Assembly: GCA_947374125.1 (NCBI GenBank) | Contig: CANCAR010000168.1 | Span: forward strand, 1-6,093 | Direction: 5' to 3' | DNA from: Hyphomicrobiales bacterium | Lineage (GTDB): Bacteria; Pseudomonadota; Alphaproteobacteria; Rhizobiales; Beijerinckiaceae | DNA length: 6,093 bases | Shown here: positions 1-5,550 of the stretch, in pieces | Layout of the letters: each line of letters starts with the position of its first letter | Position numbering within the stretch: position 1 is the first letter of the stretch | The notes under the pieces: generated by a model | What the model saw: the letters and a program-made list of their open reading frames with translations, nothing else | Told to the model about the DNA's origin: nothing | The model's database searches: none | Program-made: the position numbers and the translations under genes

Positions 1-61
1 GCTTCGCAAGAGAACGAAGCCTGACACCATCAAAATCACCCCGCAACGCAATCGCAGCCAT
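1..61 (-). CDS. IS630-family transposase, N-terminal fragment (runs off left edge)
   Basis: Reading leftward from an ATG at 61-59, twenty codons give MAAIALRGDFDGVRLRSLAK before the window ends. The pattern M-A-x-x-A-L-R-x-D-F-D-x-x-x-L-R-x-L-A-K is the N-terminus I associate with IS630-family transposases of Alphaproteobacteria, where it precedes a helix-turn-helix DNA-binding region and a DDE catalytic domain; neither of those is inside the window. The start is supported by an AGGGAGG Shine-Dalgarno (68-74) six bases upstream of the ATG. The gene points the same way as the suf operon and lies 156 bp beyond the sufA stop, so read-through from suf could enter it. The family call rests on only 20 residues and on recall, so an unrelated gene with a similar N-terminus is possible. 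Confidence 0.6.
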   Translation of the reverse strand, partial: MAAIALRGDFDGVRLRSLAK

Positions 62-83
62 GGCAAACCTCCCTGTTTGCCAT
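60..83 (-). promoter_or_regulatory. Hairpin enclosing the transposase Shine-Dalgarno and start codon
   Basis: A perfect 9-bp inverted repeat (60-68 against 75-83) has a 6-nt loop at 69-74. In the minus-strand RNA the loop carries AGGGAG, the core of the transposase Shine-Dalgarno. The descending arm runs into the start codon: AU of the AUG (61-60) is paired and the final G at 59 lies just outside the stem. Such a structure would limit ribosome access to the AUG, above all on transcripts entering from outside the element. The structure is seen directly; the regulatory role is inferred by analogy with transposases of other IS families that are protected from impinging transcription. Confidence 0.5.
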
Positions 84-162
84 ACTGAATCAGACTTCAG
101 AGGATTTGGGAATCCCGGATAGAGTCAGGATCAGTGAGGATTGGTATAATGCGTACCGTTAG

Positions 163-210
163 ACCCTCATCCCCCTGCTTCGCAGGTACCTTCTCCCTAA
201 GGGAGAAGGT
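163..210. repeat. REP-like palindromic intergenic repeat with two hairpins
   Basis: Immediately after the sufA stop lies a compound palindrome. Hairpin one is CCTGC (174-178), loop TTC, GCAGG (182-186). Hairpin two is a perfect 10-bp stem, ACCTTCTCCC (188-197), loop TAA, GGGAGAAGGT (201-210). The lead-in ACCCTCATCCCCCTGC followed by an ACCTTCTCCC/GGGAGAAGGT stem resembles a dispersed intergenic repeat that I recall from many proteobacterial genomes. For transcripts leaving sufA the stems have no U-tract behind them, so this is not a textbook intrinsic terminator, although it could slow polymerase or protect the 3' end of the suf mRNA. On the plus strand the 10-bp stem is followed by CGTTCTTTTA, a weak T-rich tail. 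Confidence 0.6.
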
Positions 211-217
211 CGTTCTT

Positions 218-598
218 TTAATGCGCGTGATGCGCCGCGTCTAAATCAACCGGCGTAATCGCAACCGACTCGCCACACCCGCAAGCCGACGTCTCGTTCG
301 GATTGTTAAACACGAATTGGCTGGCGAAACGATCCGTCTTGAAATCCATCTCGGTGCCGATCAGGAACATCAGCGCCTTCGGGTCGATAACGACCTTAAC
401 GCCCTTGTCCTCCACCACATCCTCGCCCGGCGAGATGCTTTCGGCGTAATCGATGGTGTAGGCCATCCCGGCGCAACCGCCGTTTTTCACGCCTACTTTA
501 ATGGCCGCAATCGGGTTTTCGGCATTCGACATAATCTCGCGGATGCGAGCGGCTGCCGCGTCCGTTAGAGACATCATCTGGAATTTGGGTAGTGCCAT
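218..598 (-). CDS. sufA: SufA, A-type iron-sulfur cluster carrier
   Basis: This 126-aa protein belongs to the HesB/IscA/SufA family of cytoplasmic carriers, which take Fe-S clusters from the SufBC2D scaffold and deliver them to apoproteins. The three family cysteines are present: C42 in VKNGGCAGMAY, and C106 and C108 in the C-terminal SACGCGES motif. The fold region TDAAAARIREIM through FVFNNPNETSACGCG matches the family throughout, and the length is typical. The ATG at 598 is chosen because GGGGAG lies about 9 bases upstream and homology begins here; an in-frame extension upstream would overlap the TfoX-domain gene and has no family similarity. The protein ends in DAAHHAH, a short histidine-rich tail of unknown significance. 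sufA is the last gene of the cluster and is separated from the gene before it by 85 bp. Confidence 0.93.
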   Translation of the reverse strand: MALPKFQMMSLTDAAAARIREIMSNAENPIAAIKVGVKNGGCAGMAYTIDYAESISPGEDVVEDKGVKVVIDPKALMFLIGTEMDFKTDRFASQFVFNNPNETSACGCGESVAITPVDLDAAHHAH

Positions 599-683
599 CT
601 CTCTTAACTCCCCTACCGGGTTCAAGGCCCGGAAGTTGATTGCATCCCTAATGTAACACTGTTCGCGCCGATTGTAAGGGGCG
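599..683 (-). promoter_or_regulatory. 85-bp sufA leader with a small GC-rich hairpin
   Basis: This is the only sizeable gap inside the cluster apart from the one after sufB. It holds an inverted repeat, CCGGG (616-620) and CCCGG (628-632), with a 7-nt loop, ending about 17 bases before the sufA ATG. The sufA Shine-Dalgarno GGGGAG lies between the hairpin and the start codon. On the minus strand a weak promoter-like pair, TTACAA with TACATT about 16 bases later, can be drawn, but both boxes match the sigma-70 consensus poorly. The leader might allow separate control of sufA, but nothing here proves it. Confidence 0.3.
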
Positions 684-1022
684 TCAGCGTTTAGCCTTCT
701 TCTTCGGTAGCGGCGCACGGGCTGAGGCTTCCAATGCCAGTCTAAACCAAGGCCTGAACGCATCAGGGTCTTCATAAGCCTCATCCGGCGTCTGATAATA
801 GCGCATCGTCATGGTTTTACCCTTGGCCTCGTAGGTAAAGGGTTTCAGCCCCTCCTCCTCAAACCGTGCCTGCGTTTCTTGATCGACCTTCAGATACACA
901 ACACCGTCGACCTCAATCGCAAGAATTCGGCCATCCAGATAAACACTCGTCCCGCCGAACATCCGCTTGAGCGTCACCTGTGCATGGGGCAGAAAAAGCT
1001 CATAGAGGTCGTCATGCGTCAT
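684..1022 (-). CDS. TfoX N-terminal-domain protein
   Basis: This 112-aa protein consists of a single TfoX N-terminal domain (the PF04993 type). Family landmarks are KRMFGGTSVYLDGRILAIEVDGVVYLKVD (about residues 19-47), then PFTYEAKGKTMTMRYYQTPDEAYEDPD (61-87) and a final WFRLALEAS helix. It lacks the C-terminal domain of full-length TfoX/Sxy, the competence activator of gammaproteobacteria, so competence should not be inferred. The molecular function of stand-alone domains of this kind is not known to me. The C-terminus PLPKKKAKR is strongly basic and could contact nucleic acid. The ATG lies 6 bp after the sufT stop with only a weak GGTGA Shine-Dalgarno overlapping that stop, which suggests translational coupling to sufT. 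Its place between sufT and sufA puts it in the suf transcript. Confidence 0.85.
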   Translation of the reverse strand: MTHDDLYELFLPHAQVTLKRMFGGTSVYLDGRILAIEVDGVVYLKVDQETQARFEEEGLKPFTYEAKGKTMTMRYYQTPDEAYEDPDAFRPWFRLALEASARAPLPKKKAKR

Positions 1023-1028
1023 AGAACA

Positions 1029-1415
1029 TCACCACATATCAAGCGCGACTTTGGCCTCATCCGACATGCGGGACTGATCCCATGGTGGGTCAAACACCAT
1101 TTTCACTTCGACCATCTGAACACCCGGCACGGTGCTAACCGCCGTTTCAACCCAACCGGGCATTTCACCCGCCACGGGGCAACCGGGGGCCGTGAGCGTC
1201 ATATCGATATCGACCTTGCGGCTATCATCAATCGCGATGCGGTAAATCAGGCCAAGCTCGTAAATATCGGAGGGAATTTCCGGATCATACACGGTCTTGA
1301 GCGCGGCTATAATATCGTCCGTCAAACGATCAATTTCTTCCGGCGGCAAGGCGCTGGCAATACCGATCTCCGGCTTGTTGGGCGTCTCGTCCAGCGTGGT
1401 GGCGGCATCATTCAT
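1029..1415 (-). CDS. sufT: SufT, DUF59/MIP18-family Fe-S protein maturation factor
   Basis: This 128-aa cytoplasmic protein belongs to the SUF-associated DUF59 (MIP18) family, which assists maturation of Fe-S proteins alongside the scaffold and carriers. After a poorly conserved acidic N-terminus of about 30 residues, the domain shows TVYDPEIPSDIYELGLIY (41-58), MTLTAPGCPVAGEMPGW (72-88) with the invariant cysteine C79, and the signature VFDPPWDQSRMSDEAK (107-122) near the end. The terminal LDMW is also typical of the SUF-linked subgroup. The ATG at 1415 is supported by an AAGGA Shine-Dalgarno (1424-1428) overlapping the sufS stop, 8 bases from the start. The 11-bp gap to sufS and 6-bp gap to the next gene place it firmly in the operon. 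Confidence 0.92.
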   Translation of the reverse strand: MNDAATTLDETPNKPEIGIASALPPEEIDRLTDDIIAALKTVYDPEIPSDIYELGLIYRIAIDDSRKVDIDMTLTAPGCPVAGEMPGWVETAVSTVPGVQMVEVKMVFDPPWDQSRMSDEAKVALDMW

Positions 1416-1426
1416 TGGTTGAATCC

Positions 1427-2665
1427 TTAAGAGAACATCGCTTCGGCCTTGCGCAAAGCATCGACGAGAACGTCAACCTCCTCGACCGTGTTGTAAAACG
1501 CAAAAGACGCGCGGCAGGTGGAGGTTACCCCAAACCGTTGTAACAAAGGTTGCGCGCAATGCGTTCCCGCGCGAACCGCCACACCCGAGCGATCAATCAC
1601 GGTCGCCACATCATGCGCATGCGCGCCCTTCATCTCGAAGGACACAATCGCGCCCTTGTTGCGCGCTTTGCCAAAAATGCGCAGCGAATTCATCTCGCCC
1701 AAACGCTGCATCGCATAATCCCGCAGCCGATCTTCTTGCGCAGTAATCGCGTCACGGCCAATATTGTTCATATAATCAAGCGCCGCGCCTAAGCCAATCG
1801 CCTGCACAATCGGCGGCGTTCCTGCCTCAAAGCGATGCGGCGGCTCGTTATAGGTCACCGTTTCGGTGGTCACGAGATTGATCATCTCGCCTCCGCCATT
1901 GAAAGGCGGCATTTTTGCCAAAAGATCACGCTTGCCATAGGCCACACCGATGCCGGTCGGGCCATAGAGCTTGTGGCCCGTGAAGCAATAAAAATCAGCG
2001 TCCAGTGCCTGCACATCGGTATGCAAATGCACCGCGCCTTGGCAACCGTCCACCATCACCAAAGCGCCCTGCGCATGCGCTAAGCGGATGATATCCGCTA
2101 TCGGGTTGATCGTACCCAGCGCATTCGACATCTGCGTAATAGCGACAATCTTGGTCCGCGGCGATAAAAGCTTCTCATACGCGTCCATATCGAGATTGCC
2201 ATCATCGTCGCACGGGATCCATTTAATCACCGCACCGTGCCGCTCGCGCAAAAAATGCCAAGGGACGATGTTGGAGTGATGTTCCATGATCGAGAGAATA
2301 ATCTCGTCGCCCGGTTTAATCACCATTTGCCCAAGGCTGGCCGCCACCAAATTCATCGCCTCGGTGGCGTTGCGGGTAAAAATAATCTCGTCTGTTGAGG
2401 CAGCATTCATAAAGGCCCGCACCGTCTCGCGCGCATGTTCAAACGCTTCTGTCGCGGCATTGGCCATGTAATGCAATCCGCGATGCACATTCGCGTATTC
2501 ATTCTCATAGGCATAGACCATGCGGTCGAGCACGACCTTCGGCTTCTGAGCCGAGGCGGCATTATCAAGATAAACCAGCGGCTTGCCATAGACGGTTTTG
2601 GACAGAATCGGAAAATCCGCTCTGATTTTATGAACGTCAAACGGGGCCGTGTTGGTCGTGGTCAT
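1427..2665 (-). CDS. sufS: SufS, group II cysteine desulfurase
   Basis: This is a PLP-dependent enzyme of 412 aa, a normal length for the SufS/CsdA group. It removes sulfur from L-cysteine as a persulfide, leaving alanine, and supplies it to SufBC2D. The cofactor lysine is K232 in FTGHKLYGPTG. The PLP-stacking histidine region is MEHHSNIVPW (127-136), the PLP aspartate is D206 in MVDGCQ, the catalytic cysteine is C370 in RAGTHCAQPLL, and the substrate-carboxylate arginine is R385 in TCRASF. Group II enzymes usually need SufE or SufU for sulfur transfer, and neither gene is present here. The start at 2665 has AAGGA (2671-2675) overlapping the sufD stop, 5 bases upstream. The sequence is intact with no missing key residue. 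Confidence 0.96.
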   Translation of the reverse strand: MTTTNTAPFDVHKIRADFPILSKTVYGKPLVYLDNAASAQKPKVVLDRMVYAYENEYANVHRGLHYMANAATEAFEHARETVRAFMNAASTDEIIFTRNATEAMNLVAASLGQMVIKPGDEIILSIMEHHSNIVPWHFLRERHGAVIKWIPCDDDGNLDMDAYEKLLSPRTKIVAITQMSNALGTINPIADIIRLAHAQGALVMVDGCQGAVHLHTDVQALDADFYCFTGHKLYGPTGIGVAYGKRDLLAKMPPFNGGGEMINLVTTETVTYNEPPHRFEAGTPPIVQAIGLGAALDYMNNIGRDAITAQEDRLRDYAMQRLGEMNSLRIFGKARNKGAIVSFEMKGAHAHDVATVIDRSGVAVRAGTHCAQPLLQRFGVTSTCRASFAFYNTVEEVDVLVDALRKAEAMFS

Positions 2666-2673
2666 ATCGATCC

Positions 2674-3921
2674 TTAACTACGCGCCTTCAGCCAAGCTTC
2701 TGACAAAGCTTCAAGCCGCTCGCGCATCCCGTCATGGGCAATCATTTCTAATGCTTCACCAACGAAAGCTTGGAGCATCAAGGCTTCCGCTTCCGGCTTT
2801 GGCAGTCCGCGTGCGCGGAGATAAAACAGCAAATCATCATCCAACGCGCCAACCGTTGCGCCATGGCCGCATTGCACATCATCGGCAAAGATTTCGAGCT
2901 CGGGCTTGTTGTTCATCGTCGCGCCGTCTTGCAACAGCACGGCACGGCTCATCATCTTGCCGTCGGTTTGCTGGGCATGGGGACGAACAATAATCTTGCC
3001 TTGGAAAACGCCTGTGGCTTCATCATCCAGCACATGGGCAAAATGCTCGCGGCTCACGCATTCCGGAACCGCGTGGTCGACCACCAAGGTCGTATCGGCC
3101 AATTGGCGGCCATTGAGCATCGATGCGCCCGAAACCGTCGCCGTCGACCCCTCCCCTTCCAGACGGAAAAACACCTGATGGCGCGACAAGCCGCCGCCCG
3201 TTACAAAATTACCGCTCGAAAGCGAACTCCGCGCGCCCATGCAACCACCGAATGTCGTCAAAACAGTTGCCTGATGATCGGCCAGATTAACGCGGATATG
3301 CTCAAACTGTGCATCGTCACCGATCACGACTTGCACCACGCTATTGGCCAAAGCGCTTGCAACGCCTTCGTGCGTCTCAATCAAGGTCAGCTTTGCCCCA
3401 TCCGCCACCGTCACGACAACCCGCGAATAGGCCGATGCAGCATGTGTCGTCACAAACCGAAGGAGGATTGGCTTTTCAACCGTTTGGCCGGCTTCCACCA
3501 TAATATGAAGCGTCTGGTCCACAAACGCCGCGTTCAGGGCGACAATCGGATCGCCCGCTACCGGAAACACGCTGTTCGGTGCTAAACCATCATCCGGCGC
3601 GTCCCCGCTCAGGCTTAAACTCACACCCGAAACGGCCTTCACCCCATCCAGATTGGGAAAGCCATCAATGATCGAAACGCAAAGCGCATCGACGCCATCA
3701 AAAGCAAAACCACTCGGCGCAATTCCGCCCGCTTTGGCAAGCGGCGGCGCGTCTTTTAACAGAGCCCGCAGATCCGTATAATGATAGGCCTCCACGCGAC
3801 GATGCGGCAGACCCGACGCGGCGAAGCGACCAAAGGCCGTCTGGCGTTCAGCAGACAAGCCCGCACCTTGCGCGATAAGGGCAAGTTCGGCAGATGTTTT
3901 AAGAGGCGTTATGCTGGCCAT
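2674..3921 (-). CDS. sufD: SufD, scaffold subunit of the SufBC2D complex
   Basis: This 415-aa protein pairs with SufB to form the heterodimer on which clusters are built, with two SufC ATPases attached. The N-terminal domain carries GLPHRRVEAYHYTDLRALL, the usual R-R-x-E-x-x-x-Y-T-D-L motif of SufD. The middle is the beta-helix region. The C-terminus has NNKPELEIFADDVQCGHGATVG followed by the helical SufC-binding segment. H353 in CGHGAT corresponds to E. coli SufD H360, a residue at the SufB-SufD interface implicated in cluster assembly. The ATG at 3921 is preferred over an in-frame ATG at 3969 because GAGGA (3929-3933) sits 7 bases upstream and homology starts here; the longer version would overlap sufC. 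Spacing to sufC is 10 bp and to sufS 8 bp. Confidence 0.95.
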   Translation of the reverse strand: MASITPLKTSAELALIAQGAGLSAERQTAFGRFAASGLPHRRVEAYHYTDLRALLKDAPPLAKAGGIAPSGFAFDGVDALCVSIIDGFPNLDGVKAVSGVSLSLSGDAPDDGLAPNSVFPVAGDPIVALNAAFVDQTLHIMVEAGQTVEKPILLRFVTTHAASAYSRVVVTVADGAKLTLIETHEGVASALANSVVQVVIGDDAQFEHIRVNLADHQATVLTTFGGCMGARSSLSSGNFVTGGGLSRHQVFFRLEGEGSTATVSGASMLNGRQLADTTLVVDHAVPECVSREHFAHVLDDEATGVFQGKIIVRPHAQQTDGKMMSRAVLLQDGATMNNKPELEIFADDVQCGHGATVGALDDDLLFYLRARGLPKPEAEALMLQAFVGEALEMIAHDGMRERLEALSEAWLKARS

Positions 3922-3928
3922 CCGATGA

Positions 3929-3933
3929 TCCTC
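3929..3933 (-). promoter_or_regulatory. sufD ribosome binding site overlapping the sufC stop
   Basis: GAGGA on the minus strand overlaps the TGA stop of sufC and lies 7 bases before the ATG at 3921. It decides the sufD start. The same stop-embedded layout recurs at sufS and sufT, where AAGGA includes the AA of a TAA stop, which points to tight translational coupling along the operon. Confidence 0.75.
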
Positions 3934-4690
3934 AAGCCGCCACGTCGGAGACGTAATCGGCATAGCCATTGGCCTCTAATTCCAACGCCAATTCCTTGCC
4001 GCCCGTTTTAACAATGCGGCCCTTCGACATCACATGCACTGTATCGGGCACAATATAGTTCAAAAGCCGCTGATAATGGGTAATGACGAGGAAGGAACGA
4101 TCCGCCGAGCGCAAGGCATTGACGCCTTCCGACACGATTTTCAACGCGTCAATATCGAGGCCTGAATCGGTCTCGTCCAAAATGCCGATGGAAGGCTCAA
4201 GCAGCGCCATCTGCAATATTTCCATGCGCTTCTTCTCGCCGCCCGAAAAACCGACATTCAAACCACGCCGCAACATTTCCTGAGGAATACCAAGCTTTTC
4301 CGCGCCAATCTTAACGCGACGCATAAAGTCTGGCGTCTTCAGTTCACCCTCGCCGCGTGCCCGCGATTGCGCGTTCATCGCGGCTTTGAGGAAGGTCATG
4401 GTCGCCACGCCCGGAATTTCGAGCGGATATTGGAAGGCTAAAAACACACCCGCCGCAGCGCGGGCATCCGGCTCCATATCGAGCAGGTTTTCACCATCCA
4501 GCAAAATCTCACCGTCTAAAATTTCATAATCGGGCTTGCCCGCGATCACATAAGAAAGCGTCGACTTACCCGAACCATTCGGCCCCATAATGGCAGCCAC
4601 TTCGCCATTGTGAATGGTCAAATCAAGGCCATTAAGGATCCTCTTCGATCCGTCTTCAATGGCGACATGGAGATTGCGGATTTCAAGCAT
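3932..4690 (-). CDS. sufC: SufC, ABC-type ATPase of the SufBC2D complex
   Basis: This 252-aa cytoplasmic ABC ATPase has no membrane partner; it binds SufB and SufD and drives the conformational change needed for cluster assembly. Motifs in order are Walker A GPNGSGKST (36-44), Q-loop Q87 in FQYPLEIPG, signature FSGGEKKR (148-155), Walker B ILDE (170-173), D-loop SGLD (176-179) and switch H205. K154, E173, D175 and H205 correspond to E. coli K152, E171, D173 and H203, the residues of the SufC-type salt bridge and catalytic site. The start at 4690 is chosen because AAGGA lies 8 bases upstream and family similarity begins at MLEIRNLHV. An in-frame ATG at 4768 would add 26 unrelated residues out of frame with, and overlapping, the HEPN gene. 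The gene follows the HEPN stop by 4 bp. Confidence 0.96.
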   Translation of the reverse strand: MLEIRNLHVAIEDGSKRILNGLDLTIHNGEVAAIMGPNGSGKSTLSYVIAGKPDYEILDGEILLDGENLLDMEPDARAAAGVFLAFQYPLEIPGVATMTFLKAAMNAQSRARGEGELKTPDFMRRVKIGAEKLGIPQEMLRRGLNVGFSGGEKKRMEILQMALLEPSIGILDETDSGLDIDALKIVSEGVNALRSADRSFLVITHYQRLLNYIVPDTVHVMSKGRIVKTGGKELALELEANGYADYVSDVAA

Positions 4691-4694
4691 GTAT

Positions 4695-5117
4695 TTAGTC
4701 CTTAGCAAACAGTTTCCGCTCTTCAAGAAAGCGGGTGACTTTGGATTGTAAATTTTCGATTTCGACAATCCGGCTTAGAAAATCGGCCTCGGGCGGTACA
4801 TCGGCAAGACCGCCTGATGCAATCGGATATCGATATCGCGATGAAGCCGAACTCAGATCATCAAAATCAAGAAAAGCGTCATAAAGCGAATGGCTTGCCC
4901 CCAAAAGGGCAACGAGTTCACGAATATTATGCGTGGGTCCCGCGCGTTCGTCGTCTGCTTCGATGACGGCGCGAAGCAGTTTTTCGACCACCTGCTGGGC
5001 CAAAAATAAAGCCGGACGGCGAACCTCACGCGAAAGTAATCGAACAGCCCGAAGTTCATCGTCGGCAAGAACCATAAATGAACGAATGCGCTTGAGGCGA
5101 TGCGGATGCGCACTCAT
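4695..5117 (-). CDS. HEPN-domain protein, partner of the adjacent nucleotidyltransferase
   Basis: This 140-aa, mostly helical protein resembles the HEPN family of PF05168 type. The central helix ALFLAQQVVEKLLRAVIEA (36-54) matches the family pattern of an aromatic or aliphatic stretch, Q-Q, E-K, then K/R-A. It is followed by THNIRELVALL (62-72), the family's T/K-H-x-(I/L)-x-x-L element, then SSRYRYP (92-98) and a long charged C-terminal helix. HEPN proteins paired with MNT proteins often act as RNase toxins or as nucleotide-binding partners. R58-AGPT-H63 formally fits R-x4-H, but it sits before the third helix. The RX4HXY motif of HepT-type toxins is absent, so RNase activity is doubtful. The start overlaps the upstream stop as ATGA (5114-5117), with GAGG just upstream. 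No signal peptide or membrane segment is seen. Confidence 0.82.
   Translation of the reverse strand: MSAHPHRLKRIRSFMVLADDELRAVRLLSREVRRPALFLAQQVVEKLLRAVIEADDERAGPTHNIRELVALLGASHSLYDAFLDFDDLSSASSRYRYPIASGGLADVPPEADFLSRIVEIENLQSKVTRFLEERKLFAKD
4699..4703 (-). promoter_or_regulatory. sufC ribosome binding site inside the end of the HEPN gene
   Basis: AAGGA lies 8 bases before the sufC ATG at 4690, within the last sense codons (AAG GAC) of the HEPN gene. It decides the sufC start. Together with the base before it, it forms TAAGGA (4699-4704), the same hexamer that follows the sufB stop at 5548-5553. Confidence 0.75.
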
Positions 5118-5491
5118 GGCCTCGCCTCGTAAAGCTTCCGACCCTCTTCCACAACTATCGCTACAAACGACGTGTGAAGGCTCAAAGCCTCGTCAAAATC
5201 AGCCTTTCCGACAGGCACAATATCGCACCCAATACCGGTTGCGCCCGTCGCCATATAGGCCTTTTCATAATCACTTGCCCAAGCCTGTCCGGGCTTTGCC
5301 ACAACGAGTAGATCAAAATCACTATCTGGGCGGTGGTTGCCCCTCGCTCGGCTACCAAACAGCCAGATTGCGAAAGGATCAAGCTCGTCCACGAGCCCCT
5401 CAACAAGCGCTATCAAAGCCGCTTCCTCCGAGAGGAACCGGCCAAGATTCGGTCGTACCGAATGGGCGTTATTGATGTGAAAGTCCGTCAT
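5114..5491 (-). CDS. MNT-type minimal nucleotidyltransferase
   Basis: This 125-aa protein of the DNA polymerase beta-like nucleotidyltransferase superfamily (PF01909 type) transfers NMP from NTP to a target. The catalytic pattern GS-x10-D-x-D is exact: G46-S47 in LFGSRARG, then D58 and D60 in DSDFDLLVV. A third acidic residue is D90 in GCDIVPV, so the active site looks complete. In MNT-HEPN modules this protein usually acts as the antitoxin, in some systems by adding AMP to the HEPN partner; that activity is inferred here, not seen. The ATG at 5491 is the first possible start, because an in-frame TAA lies 7-9 bases upstream. Its Shine-Dalgarno is poor, unlike those of the suf genes. It overlaps the HEPN gene by 4 bp and begins 59 bp after sufB. 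Confidence 0.88.
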   Translation of the reverse strand: MTDFHINNAHSVRPNLGRFLSEEAALIALVEGLVDELDPFAIWLFGSRARGNHRPDSDFDLLVVAKPGQAWASDYEKAYMATGATGIGCDIVPVGKADFDEALSLHTSFVAIVVEEGRKLYEARP

Positions 5492-5550
5492 CGTCTTTTA
5501 TTCGTAACCTTTTGGAACAGGATATTAGCGATCTTCGGAAGAGGAATTCC
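5492..5550 (-). promoter_or_regulatory. 59-bp gap between sufB and the MNT gene, with an orphan Shine-Dalgarno
   Basis: The sufB stop reads TAAGGA (5548-5553), matching the stop-overlapping Shine-Dalgarno used at the sufS and sufT junctions, but no start codon follows within 5-10 bases. The rest of the gap has a short palindrome, TCTTC-G-GAAGA (5532-5542), and AT-rich stretches but no convincing promoter. A TAATAT hexamer on the minus strand lacks a -35 box at suitable spacing. AAAAGG occurs too far (about 17 bases) from the MNT ATG to serve as its ribosome binding site. Confidence 0.4.

Larger units (their letters stand above)
1..160 (-). mobile_element. Upstream end of a probable IS630-type insertion sequence (boundary uncertain)
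   Basis: This is inferred from the transposase start at 61. The element's upstream end should lie between the transposase start and the REP-like repeat that begins near 163. IS630-family elements insert at TA dinucleotides, and several TA steps occur here (for example 120-121 and 145-148). The terminal inverted repeat cannot be identified because the other end is outside the window. Small inverted repeats at 85-89/96-100 (CTGAA/TTCAG) and GGGAATCCC at 108-116 may belong to the terminus. No other gene is visible in 62-217. Confidence 0.35.

Noticed and set aside
145..150. Perfect TATAAT on the plus strand
   Set aside because: There is no -35 box 16-18 bases upstream, and the only thing downstream on that strand is antisense to sufA. 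It is probably chance in an AT-richer gap.
188..220. Intrinsic terminator for suf
   Set aside because: The 10-bp stem is strong, but in the suf direction the sequence after it is ACCTGCGAAG, with no U-tract. It is kept as a REP-like repeat, with a terminator role only possible.
218..784. Longer SufA starting at 784
   Set aside because: The extra 62 residues overlap the TfoX-domain gene in another frame and are arginine-rich without family similarity. The ATG at 598 has a good ribosome binding site.
879..1430. A 183-codon plus-strand open frame across the TfoX-domain gene and sufT
   Set aside because: It lies antisense to two recognisable minus-strand genes, and its product shows no family features.
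2770..3585. A 271-codon open frame on the plus strand
   Set aside because: It is antisense to sufD, a clear and complete gene. The translation is rich in H, R and Q without any recognisable domain, typical of the shadow frame of a GC-rich gene.
3932..4768. Longer SufC with 26 extra N-terminal residues
   Set aside because: The extension overlaps the HEPN gene in another frame and matches no SufC N-terminus; the AAGGA-supported ATG at 4690 fits better.
4933..5475. A 180-codon plus-strand open frame opposite the MNT and HEPN genes
   Set aside because: The product is low-complexity and basic (R, P, S, Q), while both minus-strand genes have clear motifs. I considered an antisense RNA or antidote gene but saw no promoter or ribosome binding site.
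5492..5550. A dedicated promoter or operator for the MNT-HEPN pair
   Set aside because: A TAATAT hexamer and a short TCTTC/GAAGA palindrome are present, but no -35 box at usable spacing and no repeated operator half-sites were seen.
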